64,000 bases of DNA, from contig SAPZ01000011.1 in NCBI GenBank assembly GCA_004020875.1, positions 124,001 through 188,000 of the forward strand. The letters are read 5' to 3'. This stretch comes from Mesorhizobium sp. Lineage in GTDB: Bacteria > Pseudomonadota > Alphaproteobacteria > Rhizobiales > Rhizobiaceae. Under the pieces are notes generated by a model, which did no database searches, was not told where the DNA came from, and saw only the letters and a list, made by a program, of their open reading frames with translations. Both the position numbers and the translations under genes were made by a program. Shown one piece after another: positions 1 through 9,039 of the stretch. The first letter of the stretch is position 1. Each line of letters starts with the position of its first letter.

Positions 1-446
1 TGCAGGAAGCGCTCGACCTGATCGACGGCCGGGTGCCGCTGGTGGTCGAGCTGAAGGGCGTTCCCGGTCACGACGCGGGCCTGGTGGCAAGCGTCGGCCG
101 TCTGCTCAAGCGCTACAAGGGCAAGGTGGCGATCATGTCGTTCGATCACTGGCTGATCCGCGACTTCGCCAAGGACGCGCCGGGCATCCCTGGCGGGCTG
201 ACCGCTTACGGCACGGAGAACCAGCTGATCGAGGCGCATTTCGCCATGCTGGCGCACGACCTCGCCTTTACCTCCTACGCCGCCGGCGATCTGCCGAACC
301 CCTTTGTCAGCTTCGTGCGCGAAAAGCTGGAGATGCCTGTCATCACCTGGACCGTGCATGACCAGCCGGCGGTCGACCTCACCTTCAAATATGCCGACCA
401 GATGACCTTCGAGGGTTTCGAGCCAGACCTGGTGAAGGTCGCCTGA
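1..446 (+). CDS. glycerophosphodiester phosphodiesterase family protein, 3' part
   Basis: The reading frame is open from the window edge (codons start at base 3) to the TGA at 444-446, so the 5' part lies outside. The visible residues have the pattern of the second half of a GDPD TIM barrel: a PLVVELKG strand near the start, then an IMSFDH strand with a following helix, and a late VITWTV segment before a loop ending in DLTFKYADQMTFEGFEPDLV. The family hydrolyses glycerophosphodiesters to glycerol-3-phosphate and an alcohol. The family call comes from this pattern; the catalytic N-terminal HRG region is not visible, so activity cannot be judged here. Confidence 0.8.
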   Translation, partial: QEALDLIDGRVPLVVELKGVPGHDAGLVASVGRLLKRYKGKVAIMSFDHWLIRDFAKDAPGIPGGLTAYGTENQLIEAHFAMLAHDLAFTSYAAGDLPNPFVSFVREKLEMPVITWTVHDQPAVDLTFKYADQMTFEGFEPDLVKVA

Positions 447-500
447 GGAATGCCCCGAAACGTGACTTGCAGCGACCTTGAGGACGCTTAAATAAGCCCC

Positions 501-1715
501 ATGGATCAAGGCGACGACGACGATGGACGGGCAGCGAACGCGGAATATGCGATCCGCGTCGCGGCAGGCATCGGCGCGTTCACCTGCGAGGAATGGGACG
601 CCTTTGCCGGGACCACGCGCAGCGATAAAGAAAGCGGCTACAACCCGCTGGTTTCATTCGCCTTTCTGAGCGCCCTGGAAGATTCCGGCTGCGCCGTCCG
701 GCGCACCGGCTGGCAGGGCCATCACCTGCGGCTGGAAACGGCGCAAGGCAGGCTTCTCGGCGCTGTTCCTTGCTATCTCAAATCGCACAGTCAGGGCGAA
801 TATGTCTTCGACCATGGCTGGTCGGACGCCTTCGAGCGCGCCGGAGGCCGCTATTACCCAAAGCTGCAATGCTCGGTGCCGTTCACGCCGGTCACCGGCC
901 CTCGCCTGCTGGTCAGCAAAGGCGAGGACGCAGGCGCCGTGAAGGCCGGCCTGGCGGAGGGGTTGAAACTCGTGACCGACAAGCTCGGCGTCTCTTCTGC
1001 GCATGTCACCTTCGCAAACGAGCCCGATGTCGCGACGCTGGAGGCGGCGGGGTTCCTGCATCGCACCGACCAGCAGTTCCATTTCTTCAACGAAGGCTTT
1101 TCGACCTATGACGACTTCCTCGCCACGCTTGCCTCACGCAAGCGCAAGGCGATGAAGAAGGAGCGCCGCGAGGCGCTTGCCGACGGCATCTCTATCGATT
1201 GGCTGACCGGCAAGGAGATCACCGAAACCGCCTGGGACGACTTCTTCGCCTTCTACATGGATACCGGCGGCCGCAAATGGGGCCGGCCCTATCTCAATCG
1301 GCAGTTCTTCTCGCTGATCGGCGAGCGCATGGCCGACGATATTCTTCTGGTGATGGCCAAGCGCAATGGCCGCTACATTGCCGGCGCAATCAACTTCATC
1401 GGTTCCGACGCGCTCTACGGCCGCAACTGGGGCTGCATCGAGGATCACCCCTTCCTGCATTTCGAGGTCTGCTATCACCAGGCCATCGACTTTGCCATCG
1501 AGCGCAAGCTGAAGGTGGTGGAGGCAGGCGCGCAGGGCGAGCACAAGCTGGCGCGCGGCTACCGGCCAGTGACCATGCATTCGGCGCACTACATTTCGCA
1601 TCCCGGCTTGCGCAACGCCGTCGCCGACTATCTCAGGCGCGAGCGGCGCGAGGTCGAGCGCATGGGCGAATATCTCGAAGAGCACACGCCCTTCCGCAAG
1701 GATCTGGGGGAATAA
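501..1715 (+). CDS. GNAT-superfamily acyltransferase, peptidogalycan biosynthesis/recognition type
   Basis: This 404-residue protein resembles the COG3146 family of FemAB/GNAT-fold proteins, usually annotated as peptidogalycan biosynthesis or GNAT acetyltransferase. Visible family-like stretches are VPCYLKSHSQGEYVFDHGW, the basic SRKRKAMKKERR helix, YMDTGGRKWGRPYLN, and a C-terminal VEAGAQGEHKLARGYRP segment close to the acyl-CoA fold. The start at 501 follows a weak GAGGACG and matches the usual family length of about 390-400. It lies just after the GDPD gene on the same strand. The substrate is not known; a role in cell-envelope aminoacyl or acetyl transfer is only inferred from the fold. 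Confidence 0.8.
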   Translation: MDQGDDDDGRAANAEYAIRVAAGIGAFTCEEWDAFAGTTRSDKESGYNPLVSFAFLSALEDSGCAVRRTGWQGHHLRLETAQGRLLGAVPCYLKSHSQGEYVFDHGWSDAFERAGGRYYPKLQCSVPFTPVTGPRLLVSKGEDAGAVKAGLAEGLKLVTDKLGVSSAHVTFANEPDVATLEAAGFLHRTDQQFHFFNEGFSTYDDFLATLASRKRKAMKKERREALADGISIDWLTGKEITETAWDDFFAFYMDTGGRKWGRPYLNRQFFSLIGERMADDILLVMAKRNGRYIAGAINFIGSDALYGRNWGCIEDHPFLHFEVCYHQAIDFAIERKLKVVEAGAQGEHKLARGYRPVTMHSAHYISHPGLRNAVADYLRRERREVERMGEYLEEHTPFRKDLGE

Positions 1716-1861
1716 GCTCTCGCGGTCAGTGGCTTCCGGCAAATGCCGGCGCTCATGCAGTAGAGGGCGTGCGTTACCGGATCATGGATATCGCCCGAGC
1801 GCCTTGCCGCCCACCCGCGGCTTCGCTACACCGGACGGCGAATGCAATTGGGAGTGCCCCC

Positions 1862-2290
1862 ATGGCCGAAGCCTATGATCCCGGCAACATTTTCGCGAAA
1901 ATCCTGCGCGGCGAGATTCCCTCGCACCGCGTCTATGAGGACGACGCGGTCGTCGCCTTCATGGATGTGATGCCGCAAGGCTCGGGGCACACGCTGGTGG
2001 TGCCCAAGGCGCCGTCGCGCAACATGCTCGACGCCGAACCGGCAACGTTCGGACCATTGTTTGGCGTCGTGCAGAAGGTTGCGGTCGCGGTGAAAAAGGC
2101 CTTCAACGCCGATGGCGTCACCATCATGCAGTTCAACGAGCCGGCTTCCGGCCAAACCGTCTACCATCTGCATGTCCACGTCATCCCGCGCTTCGAGGGC
2201 GTCCCCTTGAAGCCGCATTCCGGCCAGATGGAGAAGCCGGAGGTGCTGGCCGAGAACGCCGGCAAGATCCGGACGGCGCTGGGAAGCTGA
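1862..2290 (+). CDS. HIT family protein
   Basis: The 142-residue product is a full-length histidine-triad protein. It opens with the usual NIFAKILRGEIPSHRVYED segment, has the FMDVMPQGSGHTLVVPK strand, and carries the catalytic triad HLHVHVIPRF near residue 100. HIT (HinT-like) enzymes hydrolyse nucleoside phosphoramidates or related AMP conjugates in the cytoplasm. The frame is open further upstream, but ATG 1862 gives the normal family N-terminus. Two hairpins follow the gene. The physiological substrate cannot be told from sequence. Confidence 0.93.
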   Translation: MAEAYDPGNIFAKILRGEIPSHRVYEDDAVVAFMDVMPQGSGHTLVVPKAPSRNMLDAEPATFGPLFGVVQKVAVAVKKAFNADGVTIMQFNEPASGQTVYHLHVHVIPRFEGVPLKPHSGQMEKPEVLAENAGKIRTALGS

Positions 2291-2438
2291 GCCAGCCTTC
2301 GGCCCGGTTCCTGCGCCCGACCCGTTCAAAAGAAGACAGCTCCGTCACGGGCCCAGGCCGCTGCCAAACCTCCAGCGGGCAAAATGGCCTCAGATTCACG
2401 GAACGTCACAGATTCAGACCGTGAACAGATCGGAATCA

Positions 2439-2479
2439 AAACCCCTCGATTTTGACTGCTGCCAAAAATCGAGGGGTTT
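2439..2479. terminator. 15-bp perfect inverted repeat between HIT gene and clpA
   Basis: Arms 2439-2453 (AAACCCCTCGATTTT) and 2465-2479 are perfect reverse complements around an 11-base loop. The plus-strand side ends in TTT and the minus-strand side in TTTTG, so it could act as a bidirectional terminator for the convergent HIT and clpA genes. Confidence 0.6.
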
Positions 2480-2489
2480 GTAAAAATCT

Positions 2490-2509
2490 GAGCCCCGTCA
2501 CCGGGGCTC
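2490..2509. terminator. bidirectional hairpin after clpA
   Basis: An 8-bp GC-rich stem (GAGCCCCG / CGGGGCTC) closes a TCAC loop. On the minus strand it follows the clpA stop by about 20 bases and is followed by AGATTTTT, as in an intrinsic terminator; on the plus strand it is followed by TTTGTATT. Confidence 0.75.
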
Positions 2510-2532
2510 TTTGTATTCATATGAAGGGCCGA

Positions 2533-4998
2533 TCAGCCCTTGCGCGGCAGTTGCGGCACAAGGCTGCGCTTGTTCCCGTCCTTGCCCTTCGGCTCCGGCT
2601 TCTGCGCCACGGCCTTCTTGGTCGCAGGCTTCTTGGCCACCGCCTTCTTCGGCTTCGGCGCGTCTTCCGGCTCTTCTTTCTTCGGCTGCACCGGCGACTC
2701 GTCGGCGAGCGATTCGAGCTTCAGGCCGGACTCGCCGGTTTCCTTCTTCTCGACGGTGACGCGCACCGTGCCGCCCTTCTTGAGCTTGCCGAACAGCACT
2801 TCATCGGCCAACGGCTTCTTGATGTGCTCCTGGATGACGCGGCCGAGCGGACGCGCGCCCATGCGCTCGTCATAGCCCTTGTCGGCCAGCCAGGCGATCG
2901 CGTCCGGCGACAGGTCGAAGGTGACGCCACGCTCGGAAAGCTGGGCCTCGAGTTGCATGACGAACTTCTGCACCACCTGATGGATCACAGGCACTGGCAG
3001 CGAGCCGAACGGGATGATCGCGTCGAGACGATTGCGGAACTCCGGCGTGAACAGCCGGTTTATCGCCTCGACATCATCGCCCTCGCGCTTGGTGGAGCCG
3101 AAGCCGATCGCCGCGCGTTGCGCATCGGACGCGCCCGCATTGGTGGTCATGATCAGGATCACGTTGCGGAAGTCGATCTGCTTGCCGTTATGGTCGGTCA
3201 GCTTGCCGTGGTCCATGACCTGCAACAGGATGTTGAACAGGTCCGGATGCGCCTTCTCGACCTCGTCGAGCAGCAGCACGCAGTGCGGATGCTGGTCCAC
3301 GCCATCGGTCAGAAGACCGCCCTGGTCGAAACCAACATAGCCGGGAGGCGCGCCGATCAGCCGCGAGACGGTGTGGCGTTCCATATATTCCGACATGTCG
3401 AAGCGGATCAGTTCGACGCCGAGCGAGGCGGCAAGCTGCTTGGCGACTTCCGTCTTGCCGACGCCGGTCGGACCCGAGAACAGGTAGGAACCGATCGGCT
3501 TCTCCGGTTCGCGCAGGCCGGCACGCGCCAGCTTGATCGCCGAGGTCAGCGCGGTGATGGCGGTATCCTGGCCATAGACGACGCGCTTCAGCTCGACATC
3601 GAGCCCCTGCAGCACCTTCTCGTCATCCGCGGAGACCGTCTTCGGCGGGATGCGCGCCATGGTGGCGATCGTCGCCTCGATCTCCTTGATGCCGATCGTC
3701 TTCTTGCGCTTGGCCTCAGGCACCAGCATCTGCGAGGCGCCGGTCTCGTCAATCACGTCGATCGCCTTGTCCGGCAGCTTGCGGTCGTTGATGTATCGGG
3801 CCGATAGCTCGACCGAGGCCTTGATCGCCTCCGTCGTGTAGCGGACCTTATGGAACTCCTCGAAATAGGGCTTCAGGCCCTTCATGATCTCGATGGCGTC
3901 CTCGATCGTCGGCTCGTTGACGTCGATCTTCTGGAAGCGCCGCACCAAAGCGCGGTCCTTTTCGAAGAACTGGCGGAACTCCTTGTAGGTGGTCGAGCCA
4001 ATGCAGCGGATAGCCCCAGACGATAGCGCCGGCTTCAGGAGGTTCGACGCGTCCATGGCGCCGCCAGAGGTTGCCCCCGCCCCGATCACGGTGTGGATCT
4101 CATCGATGAACAACACCGCGCCCGGATAGTCCTCGAGTTCCTTCACGACCTGCTTCAGCCGCTCCTCGAAGTCGCCGCGATAGCGGGTGCCGGCCAACAG
4201 CGTGCCCATGTCGAGCGCGAAGATAGTGGCATCCTGCAGCACTTCCGGCACATCGCCCTCGACGATGCGCTTGGCAAGGCCCTCGGCGATCGCGGTCTTG
4301 CCGACGCCGGGATCGCCGACATAGAGCGGGTTGTTCTTTGAGCGGCGGCACAGCACCTGGATGGTGCGATTGATCTCGCTGTCGCGACCGATCAGCGGGT
4401 CGATCTTGCCGGCGCGCGCCTTGTTGTTGAGGTTGACGCAGTAGGCCGTCAGCGCGTCCTGCTGCTTCTTCTTGCCGTTTTCCTCCTGCGGCTCGGCGCC
4501 GTTCTGGCCGCCCTGCTCGTCCTCAGCGCCGCGCGGCGTGCGCGATTCCGAAGCGCCCGGGCGCTTGGCGATGCCGTGCGAGATGTAATTGACCGCGTCG
4601 TAGCGGGTCATCTGCTGTTCCTGCAGGAAATAGGCGGCGTGGCTCTCGCGCTCGGCGAAGATGGCGACGAGCACGTTGGCGCCCGACACCTCCTCGCGGC
4701 CGGACGACTGCACATGGATCACGGCGCGCTGGATGACGCGCTGGAAGCCGGCGGTCGGCTTCGAATCCTCATCATAACCGGTGACGAGATTGTCGAGCTC
4801 GGTGTCGATATAGGTGAGAACGGTGTGCTTGAGCTCATCGAGATCGACATTGCAGGCACGCATGACGGCGGCCGCCTCTGTGTCGTCGATCAGGGCGAGC
4901 AGCAGATGTTCGAGCGTCGCATACTCGTGATGCCGCTCGTTGGCGAATGTCAGCGCTTGATGTAGCGCCTTTTCCAGGCCTTGGGAGAAAGCCGGCAT
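2533..4998 (-). CDS. clpA: ATP-dependent Clp protease ATP-binding subunit ClpA
   Basis: ClpA is the AAA+ unfoldase that feeds substrates to ClpP. The 821-residue product has the double Clp_N repeat (about residues 1-145), a charged linker, the first AAA domain with Walker A GDPGVGKT at 228-235 and LFIDEIHT Walker B, the second AAA domain with GPTGVGKT and [15 protein letters not shown], and the C-terminal D2-small domain. A Lys/Pro/Ala-rich tail of about 50 residues extends beyond the E. coli length. ATG 4998 is preceded by GTGAGGTAAC. clpS ends 6 bases upstream, so adaptor and unfoldase are co-transcribed; the clpP in this window (60918) is far away. Confidence 0.97.
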   Translation of the reverse strand: MPAFSQGLEKALHQALTFANERHHEYATLEHLLLALIDDTEAAAVMRACNVDLDELKHTVLTYIDTELDNLVTGYDEDSKPTAGFQRVIQRAVIHVQSSGREEVSGANVLVAIFAERESHAAYFLQEQQMTRYDAVNYISHGIAKRPGASESRTPRGAEDEQGGQNGAEPQEENGKKKQQDALTAYCVNLNNKARAGKIDPLIGRDSEINRTIQVLCRRSKNNPLYVGDPGVGKTAIAEGLAKRIVEGDVPEVLQDATIFALDMGTLLAGTRYRGDFEERLKQVVKELEDYPGAVLFIDEIHTVIGAGATSGGAMDASNLLKPALSSGAIRCIGSTTYKEFRQFFEKDRALVRRFQKIDVNEPTIEDAIEIMKGLKPYFEEFHKVRYTTEAIKASVELSARYINDRKLPDKAIDVIDETGASQMLVPEAKRKKTIGIKEIEATIATMARIPPKTVSADDEKVLQGLDVELKRVVYGQDTAITALTSAIKLARAGLREPEKPIGSYLFSGPTGVGKTEVAKQLAASLGVELIRFDMSEYMERHTVSRLIGAPPGYVGFDQGGLLTDGVDQHPHCVLLLDEVEKAHPDLFNILLQVMDHGKLTDHNGKQIDFRNVILIMTTNAGASDAQRAAIGFGSTKREGDDVEAINRLFTPEFRNRLDAIIPFGSLPVPVIHQVVQKFVMQLEAQLSERGVTFDLSPDAIAWLADKGYDERMGARPLGRVIQEHIKKPLADEVLFGKLKKGGTVRVTVEKKETGESGLKLESLADESPVQPKKEEPEDAPKPKKAVAKKPATKKAVAQKPEPKGKDGNKRSLVPQLPRKG

Positions 4999-5004
4999 GT
5001 TACC

Positions 5005-5331
5005 TCACTTCTTCTCCATCACGCATTGCAGCGGATGCTGATTCTGTCGGGCGAAATCCATGACCTGGGACACTTTGGTCTCGGCCACCTCGAATGTGTA
5101 GACACCGCACTCGCCCACTCCATGATTGTGAACATGAAGCATGATGCGCGTGGCGGCCTCGCGGTCCTTTTGGAAAAAACGCTCCAGGACGTGAACGACG
5201 AACTCCATTGGAGTGTAGTCGTCGTTCAGAATGAGGACCCGGTAGAGACTGGGCTTCTTGGTTTTGGTCTTGGTGCGCGTGATGACAGCGGTACCGCGAC
5301 CGGGATCGTTGCGGTCCCCGTCACTTTGCAT
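5005..5331 (-). CDS. clpS: ATP-dependent Clp protease adaptor ClpS
   Basis: ClpS binds N-degron substrates and delivers them to ClpA. The core [24 protein letters not shown], the [19 protein letters not shown] segment and the [11 protein letters not shown] ending match the family; the NDDYTPMEF loop and following residues line the N-end pocket. Start 5331 gives 108 residues with a short polar leader as in rhizobial homologues. An in-frame ATG at 5409 would add 26 residues and has a GAGAA a few bases upstream, so the longer form remains possible. The gene is 6 bases before clpA and forms an operon with it. Confidence 0.93.
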   Translation of the reverse strand: MQSDGDRNDPGRGTAVITRTKTKTKKPSLYRVLILNDDYTPMEFVVHVLERFFQKDREAATRIMLHVHNHGVGECGVYTFEVAETKVSQVMDFARQNQHPLQCVMEKK

Positions 5332-5537
5332 TCGCACCACGCCTGCCGTGGCAGTCAAACCGATCGTCACGTAGTCCAGCCTTTTTGAATCCTCATGCGA
5401 GTTCAACATGTAGGTTCTCGATGGCCGATTTTAAGCCCTTCTGTTTAGCTGACAATATGGCTAGGTGGGCAAACCTCAGCGATTTTCTCAATCGTGAATG
5501 CGGCAATGTGCATCCGGTTGCGATCGGCCACGAAAAA

Positions 5538-5563
5538 ACCCGGCCGCGCTTCCGCGACCGGGT
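5538..5563 (-). terminator. Rho-independent terminator of the phasin gene
   Basis: An 11-bp stem with one mismatch (arms 5538-5548 and 5553-5563, CTTC loop) is followed on the minus strand by a run of six T residues. It lies 45 bases after the phasin stop codon. Confidence 0.85.
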
Positions 5564-5608
5564 CCTTTTCACAGGCCGGCTGGCCGTGTCGGGCATGATC
5601 CGGCGAAA

Positions 5609-5938
5609 TTACTTCGCCTTGGCGACCACCGATTCGAACGGCTTGTAAGCTTCCTTGGCGAGTTCGGCATAGAGATTGCCGATCTTGCTGGCCTCGGCCA
5701 CGAAGCTCTCATAGCTCTGCTTGGCGTAATCAGTCTGAATCTCGATGGCCTTCTCGATCGACTTGGCCGCGAACAACTTCTCGACGGCGGCGCTGCCGGC
5801 CTCGAAGCTCTTCTTGGTGTATTCGCCGGCTTCGGTGGCGATCGCCTGCGCGCCCTTGGTGAGCGAGGCAAAGCTCTTCAGCCCGGTGTCGGCAAACTCC
5901 TTGCCGTATTTCGTGAAGTCCTCATAGGTCTGGGTCAT
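5609..5938 (-). CDS. phasin family protein
   Basis: Phasins coat polyhydroxybutyrate granules. The 109-residue product is almost wholly helical and amphipathic, with the Phasin_2 style core IEIQTDYAKQSYESFVAEASK and a final KPFESVVAKAK. ATG 5938 is chosen because AAGGGAAG lies 8 bases upstream and the product then starts MTQTYEDF; the frame is open to 6028 but that extension is Cys-rich and unlike the family. The gene is monocistronic, with a strong terminator downstream and two PhaR-like palindromes upstream. Confidence 0.92.
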   Translation of the reverse strand: MTQTYEDFTKYGKEFADTGLKSFASLTKGAQAIATEAGEYTKKSFEAGSAAVEKLFAAKSIEKAIEIQTDYAKQSYESFVAEASKIGNLYAELAKEAYKPFESVVAKAK

Positions 5939-5983
5939 TTCATGCTTCCCTTGGTTGAAACGCCCTTTTTGCCCCGGGCGCCC

Positions 5984-6020
5984 TTGTGCAATGCACCTTA
6001 ATATATTGTGCGATGCACAA
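5984..6020 (-). promoter_or_regulatory. putative tandem PhaR operators upstream of the phasin gene
   Basis: Two palindromes with the same core, GTGC-N3-GCAC, are centred near 5991 and 6013, about two helical turns apart. The distal one is perfect over 15 bases (TTGTGC-GAT-GCACAA). They lie 46-82 bases before the phasin ATG. TGCA-centred palindromes of this kind are bound by PhaR (AniA), which represses phasin genes until PHB accumulates; assignment here is by motif and position only. Confidence 0.6.
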
Positions 6021-6227
6021 AAAGTCAAGAATCCCTTGTTGCGCGGGCGCTCCAGCGCCGCCGGCCAGTAAAATTCGATTAAAGAGAAGCTCGATTTGCC
6101 GAAAAATGGTGAACGCGGCGGTTACCATAAACGGATTGGTAACGCTGACCGCGCTAGCTTGGCTGGAAGCGAGGCAGGCACTCCCGTAGCCGCCTCCGGG
6201 GCAACGAAAATTTCAGGGTAAGTAACG

Positions 6228-7652
6228 GTGCGTCAGGCGTTGTCGGGGCTGGTCTCCAAATCCTCATTCTCCTTCAAGGCAGTCATGGTCGCCGCGCTGG
6301 CGATGACGATCATCGCCGCCGATGTCGCGTCGGCCCTTGCCGCAAAGTCCGCAGCTATTGTCGTGGATGCCAAGACCGGCAAGGTGCTTTATTCGGCTGA
6401 CGCCAATGGCCGGCGCTACCCCGCTTCGCTCACCAAGATGATGACGCTCTACCTCACCTTCGAGGCATTGGCGAAGGGCCGGATCAGCAAGAACACGCCG
6501 GTTCCGTTTTCCGCGCATGCCTCCGCCGAGGCGCCGACCAAGCTTGGCGTGCGCCCAGGCGGTTCGGTGCCGGTCGAGACCGCTATTCTCTCGATCGTGA
6601 CGAAATCGGCCAACGACTCGGCAACCGCGCTTGGCGAGATGCTCGGCGGCAGCGAAGAGAATTTCGCCCGCATGATGACCGCCAAGGCGCGCCAGCTCGG
6701 CATGAACGGCACCGTCTTCCGCAACGCCAACGGTCTGCCTGACCCGGGTCAGTTCACCACGGCGCATGACATGGCGATGCTGGGCATCGCACTGCGCGAG
6801 CACTTCCCGCAATATTACAGCTATTTCTCGCAGCGCTCGTTCCTGTATGGTCGCCAGCGCATCAACGGCCACAACCGCCTGCTTGGCCGCATCAAGGGCG
6901 TCGACGGCATCAAGACCGGCTACACCCGCGCCTCGGGCTACAATCTCGTCTCCTCCGTCGCCGACGGCGACCGCCGCCTCGTCGCGGTGGTGATGGGCGG
7001 CGCTTCCGGCCGCAGCCGCGACAACCAGATGGCTGCGCTGATCACCACTTATCTGCCGCGCGCCTCGACGCGCGGCGGCGGCGACCTCATCGCCAAGGGC
7101 AACGACACCCCGATCAAGACGCTGGCGAAGGTCTTTTTGCCCAAGCATGACGCACCGACTCCGGATGAAAAGCCGGCGACGGACGATACTGTCGTTGCCT
7201 CGGCCGATGACGTCCAGGACGACACCCAGCAGGTCGCCGAAGAGACGAAGCCAGTGATCCAGGTCAAGAAGGTGAAGACGGTTGCCGTGGCTGCCATGGC
7301 GCCGGCTGCCAAGCCGCAGGAGACCACATCGCAGGCGGTCACGGCCTATGCCGAGCCGGCGCCCGCCGCGACGGCGATCGATCCGGTGAAGACGTCGTCG
7401 GTGCCGTCCGGCTGGGTGGTTCAGATTGCTTCCTCGCCCACGAAATCCGGAGCGCAGAGCCTTCTCGATCAGACCGCCAAGCAGGCACCGAAGGTCCTGG
7501 CCGATGCTTCCGGCTTCACGGTCGCCTTCGACAAGGATGGCACCACCTACTACCGCGCCCGCTTCGGCGGCTTCGGCTCGAAGAATGCCGCCTGGAAGGC
7601 CTGCGATGCGCTGAAGCGCAAGAAAATCTCGTGCTTCGCCGTCGAGCAATAG
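6228..7652 (+). CDS. D-alanyl-D-alanine carboxypeptidase (PBP5-like) with C-terminal SPOR domain
   Basis: This serine-type peptidase (S11) removes the terminal D-Ala from peptidoglycan pentapeptides in the periplasm. The 474-residue product has an N-terminal signal helix ending near ALAAK, the SxxK motif at S67-LT-K70, SAN at 127-129, and KTG within GIKTGYTRASGY. A Pro/Ala-rich linker of about 130 residues leads to a SPOR domain (GWVVQIASSPTKSGAQ to the end), which binds denuded septal glycan and suggests a division-site role. The start is GTG 6228 after AGGGTAAG. The gene stands alone. Confidence 0.95.
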   Translation: MRQALSGLVSKSSFSFKAVMVAALAMTIIAADVASALAAKSAAIVVDAKTGKVLYSADANGRRYPASLTKMMTLYLTFEALAKGRISKNTPVPFSAHASAEAPTKLGVRPGGSVPVETAILSIVTKSANDSATALGEMLGGSEENFARMMTAKARQLGMNGTVFRNANGLPDPGQFTTAHDMAMLGIALREHFPQYYSYFSQRSFLYGRQRINGHNRLLGRIKGVDGIKTGYTRASGYNLVSSVADGDRRLVAVVMGGASGRSRDNQMAALITTYLPRASTRGGGDLIAKGNDTPIKTLAKVFLPKHDAPTPDEKPATDDTVVASADDVQDDTQQVAEETKPVIQVKKVKTVAVAAMAPAAKPQETTSQAVTAYAEPAPAATAIDPVKTSSVPSGWVVQIASSPTKSGAQSLLDQTAKQAPKVLADASGFTVAFDKDGTTYYRARFGGFGSKNAAWKACDALKRKKISCFAVEQ

Positions 7653-7695
7653 GCGGCTGTTCAAATCTCCCGGAAGGTACCGGCGTCGAAGGAGA

Positions 7696-8394
7696 CTAAT
7701 CGTGATTGGAGAGCAGGACGTCCTTGGCTTCATTGATTCGCGCCGCCAGGACAGACGTGCCGCCGACATCGGCGTTCAGGCGCTGCATCAGGCGGCGGTG
7801 CGCCTTGCGGATATCCGCCGCGGCGGCCCCCGCTTCAAGACCAAGGACCTTGTAGGCCTCCTCCTTAGTCATGGCGCCCGCACCTGGCGCAACACCCAGC
7901 CCTTCGCCACTGTGCGGCTGCGCGTCCTTGCGCCAGACGGGAAAACGGCCGTCAAGATACGTCTCTAGGAGCTGACGGCTCTCCGGATCGGGGCTGAGTT
8001 CGCCATGAAGATGGCGCAGATCCGTCAGCCCCATCGCGCCAAGCATCTTGCCTTCATAGCGCCCGGCCAGAACAAGCCCCTCGAGCCTGCCGCTGTCATG
8101 GTCGAGGTCCATCTCAAGCGCGGCCGTACGCACCGTCGAGTGTTTGGAAGCGGCGGCCCGAGCCGGCGGACGCCTTGTGCGTATCCAGCCGACCCAGGCG
8201 AGGGCCGCAAGCAGAAGCAGCCCGCCGATAAGACTGCGGCCGAAGATCAGCATAGGCGCGCCGACCAGCCCCAGGAAAGCCGGCCCAAGCGACCTGAGGC
8301 TATCAGCCATCCTTGCCGCATCCGCGCGCACAAAGAGCAACGCGGCGCCGAAAAGCACCACGAGGATTGCCGCCAATGCGAGGATCACACCCAT
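7696..8394 (-). CDS. membrane-anchored J-domain-like protein with degenerate HPD motif
   Basis: The 232-residue product has one or two N-terminal membrane segments (residues 1-22 and about 40-70), a middle region ending in a FPVWRKDAQP segment, and a C-terminal TIM14-like J domain (KEEAYKVLGLEAGA to INEAKDVLL). J domains stimulate Hsp70 ATPase through an HPD tripeptide. Here the equivalent residues are N207-A208-D209, followed by the usual VGGTS, so the His and Pro needed for Hsp70 activation are missing. It is convergent with the carboxypeptidase gene. It may be a regulatory or non-stimulating J-like protein. Confidence 0.85.
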   Translation of the reverse strand: MGVILALAAILVVLFGAALLFVRADAARMADSLRSLGPAFLGLVGAPMLIFGRSLIGGLLLLAALAWVGWIRTRRPPARAAASKHSTVRTAALEMDLDHDSGRLEGLVLAGRYEGKMLGAMGLTDLRHLHGELSPDPESRQLLETYLDGRFPVWRKDAQPHSGEGLGVAPGAGAMTKEEAYKVLGLEAGAAAADIRKAHRRLMQRLNADVGGTSVLAARINEAKDVLLSNHD

Positions 8395-8517
8395 CGGTTT
8401 GCGCCGCCATACGGATGACTGAGCATGGAAATAGGATGGGACCTAGGTCCGGCGCTTGCAAGCCCCACGCTAGGCGAGCCGAAGGGCCAGCGCTGGGACG
8501 ACGATACGCGAGCTGCG

Positions 8518-8955
8518 TCAGAGCAAACCGAGTTCGGCGAGTTCCAGCCTCAGCTTCGGCGGTATTTCGGCCAGCGCCGCCCTGCCCTTGCCGAGATCGG
8601 CCGGCGCATCGGCGGGCTTGAGGTAACGCCATCCCTGGAAAGCGCGGCGCGGCTGCCAGTCGGTGCGCACGACCTCGGAATCGAGCACCAGATGACAGCG
8701 GCCGATACCTTCAGCGTCGGTGAAGGGCCTGATCTCGGTGATCAACTGCCGGCACTGCACGCTACCCTTGATCACCCAATAGAGCGAGCCGCCATCCGTG
8801 ATCTCACTGCCCCGCGTCGGCACCATGCGGGTCGTGTGCCAATGCTCGGCCGGCTCGCCGGCGCGGCGCCGTTCATCTAGGCGGAAGGCGATCCACTCTT
8901 CGAGGTCCTCGACGCTGTCGCAGCCGACGCACAGTTTTAGGAGATTGAGTGACAT
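8518..8955 (-). CDS. DUF1489 family protein
   Basis: A 145-residue protein of the alphaproteobacterial DUF1489 family, recognised by its opening LLKLCVGCDSVEDLEEW, the HWHTTRMVPTR segment, YWVIKGSVQCRQ, and FQGWRYLKPADAP. No signal peptide or membrane segment is seen, so it should be cytoplasmic. The function of the family is unknown. It is transcribed toward the J-domain gene but separated from it by about 120 bases. Confidence 0.88.
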   Translation of the reverse strand: MSLNLLKLCVGCDSVEDLEEWIAFRLDERRRAGEPAEHWHTTRMVPTRGSEITDGGSLYWVIKGSVQCRQLITEIRPFTDAEGIGRCHLVLDSEVVRTDWQPRRAFQGWRYLKPADAPADLGKGRAALAEIPPKLRLELAELGLL

Positions 8956-9039
8956 GTCCGAAGATTTAGCCGCAAGGGTTGACGCGTCAACGCCTCGAGA
9001 GACTTCTCCACAAGGCCTGCCCGGGGTCTCGACAATTCC

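Noticed and set aside
2452..3807. Open frame of 451 codons on the plus strand
   Set aside because: Antisense to clpA and reads through the clpA terminator hairpins.
5401..5419. GTTC...GTTC near the clpS start as a LexA box
   Set aside because: The spacing is 9 bases, not 7, and clpS-clpA is not a usual SOS target.
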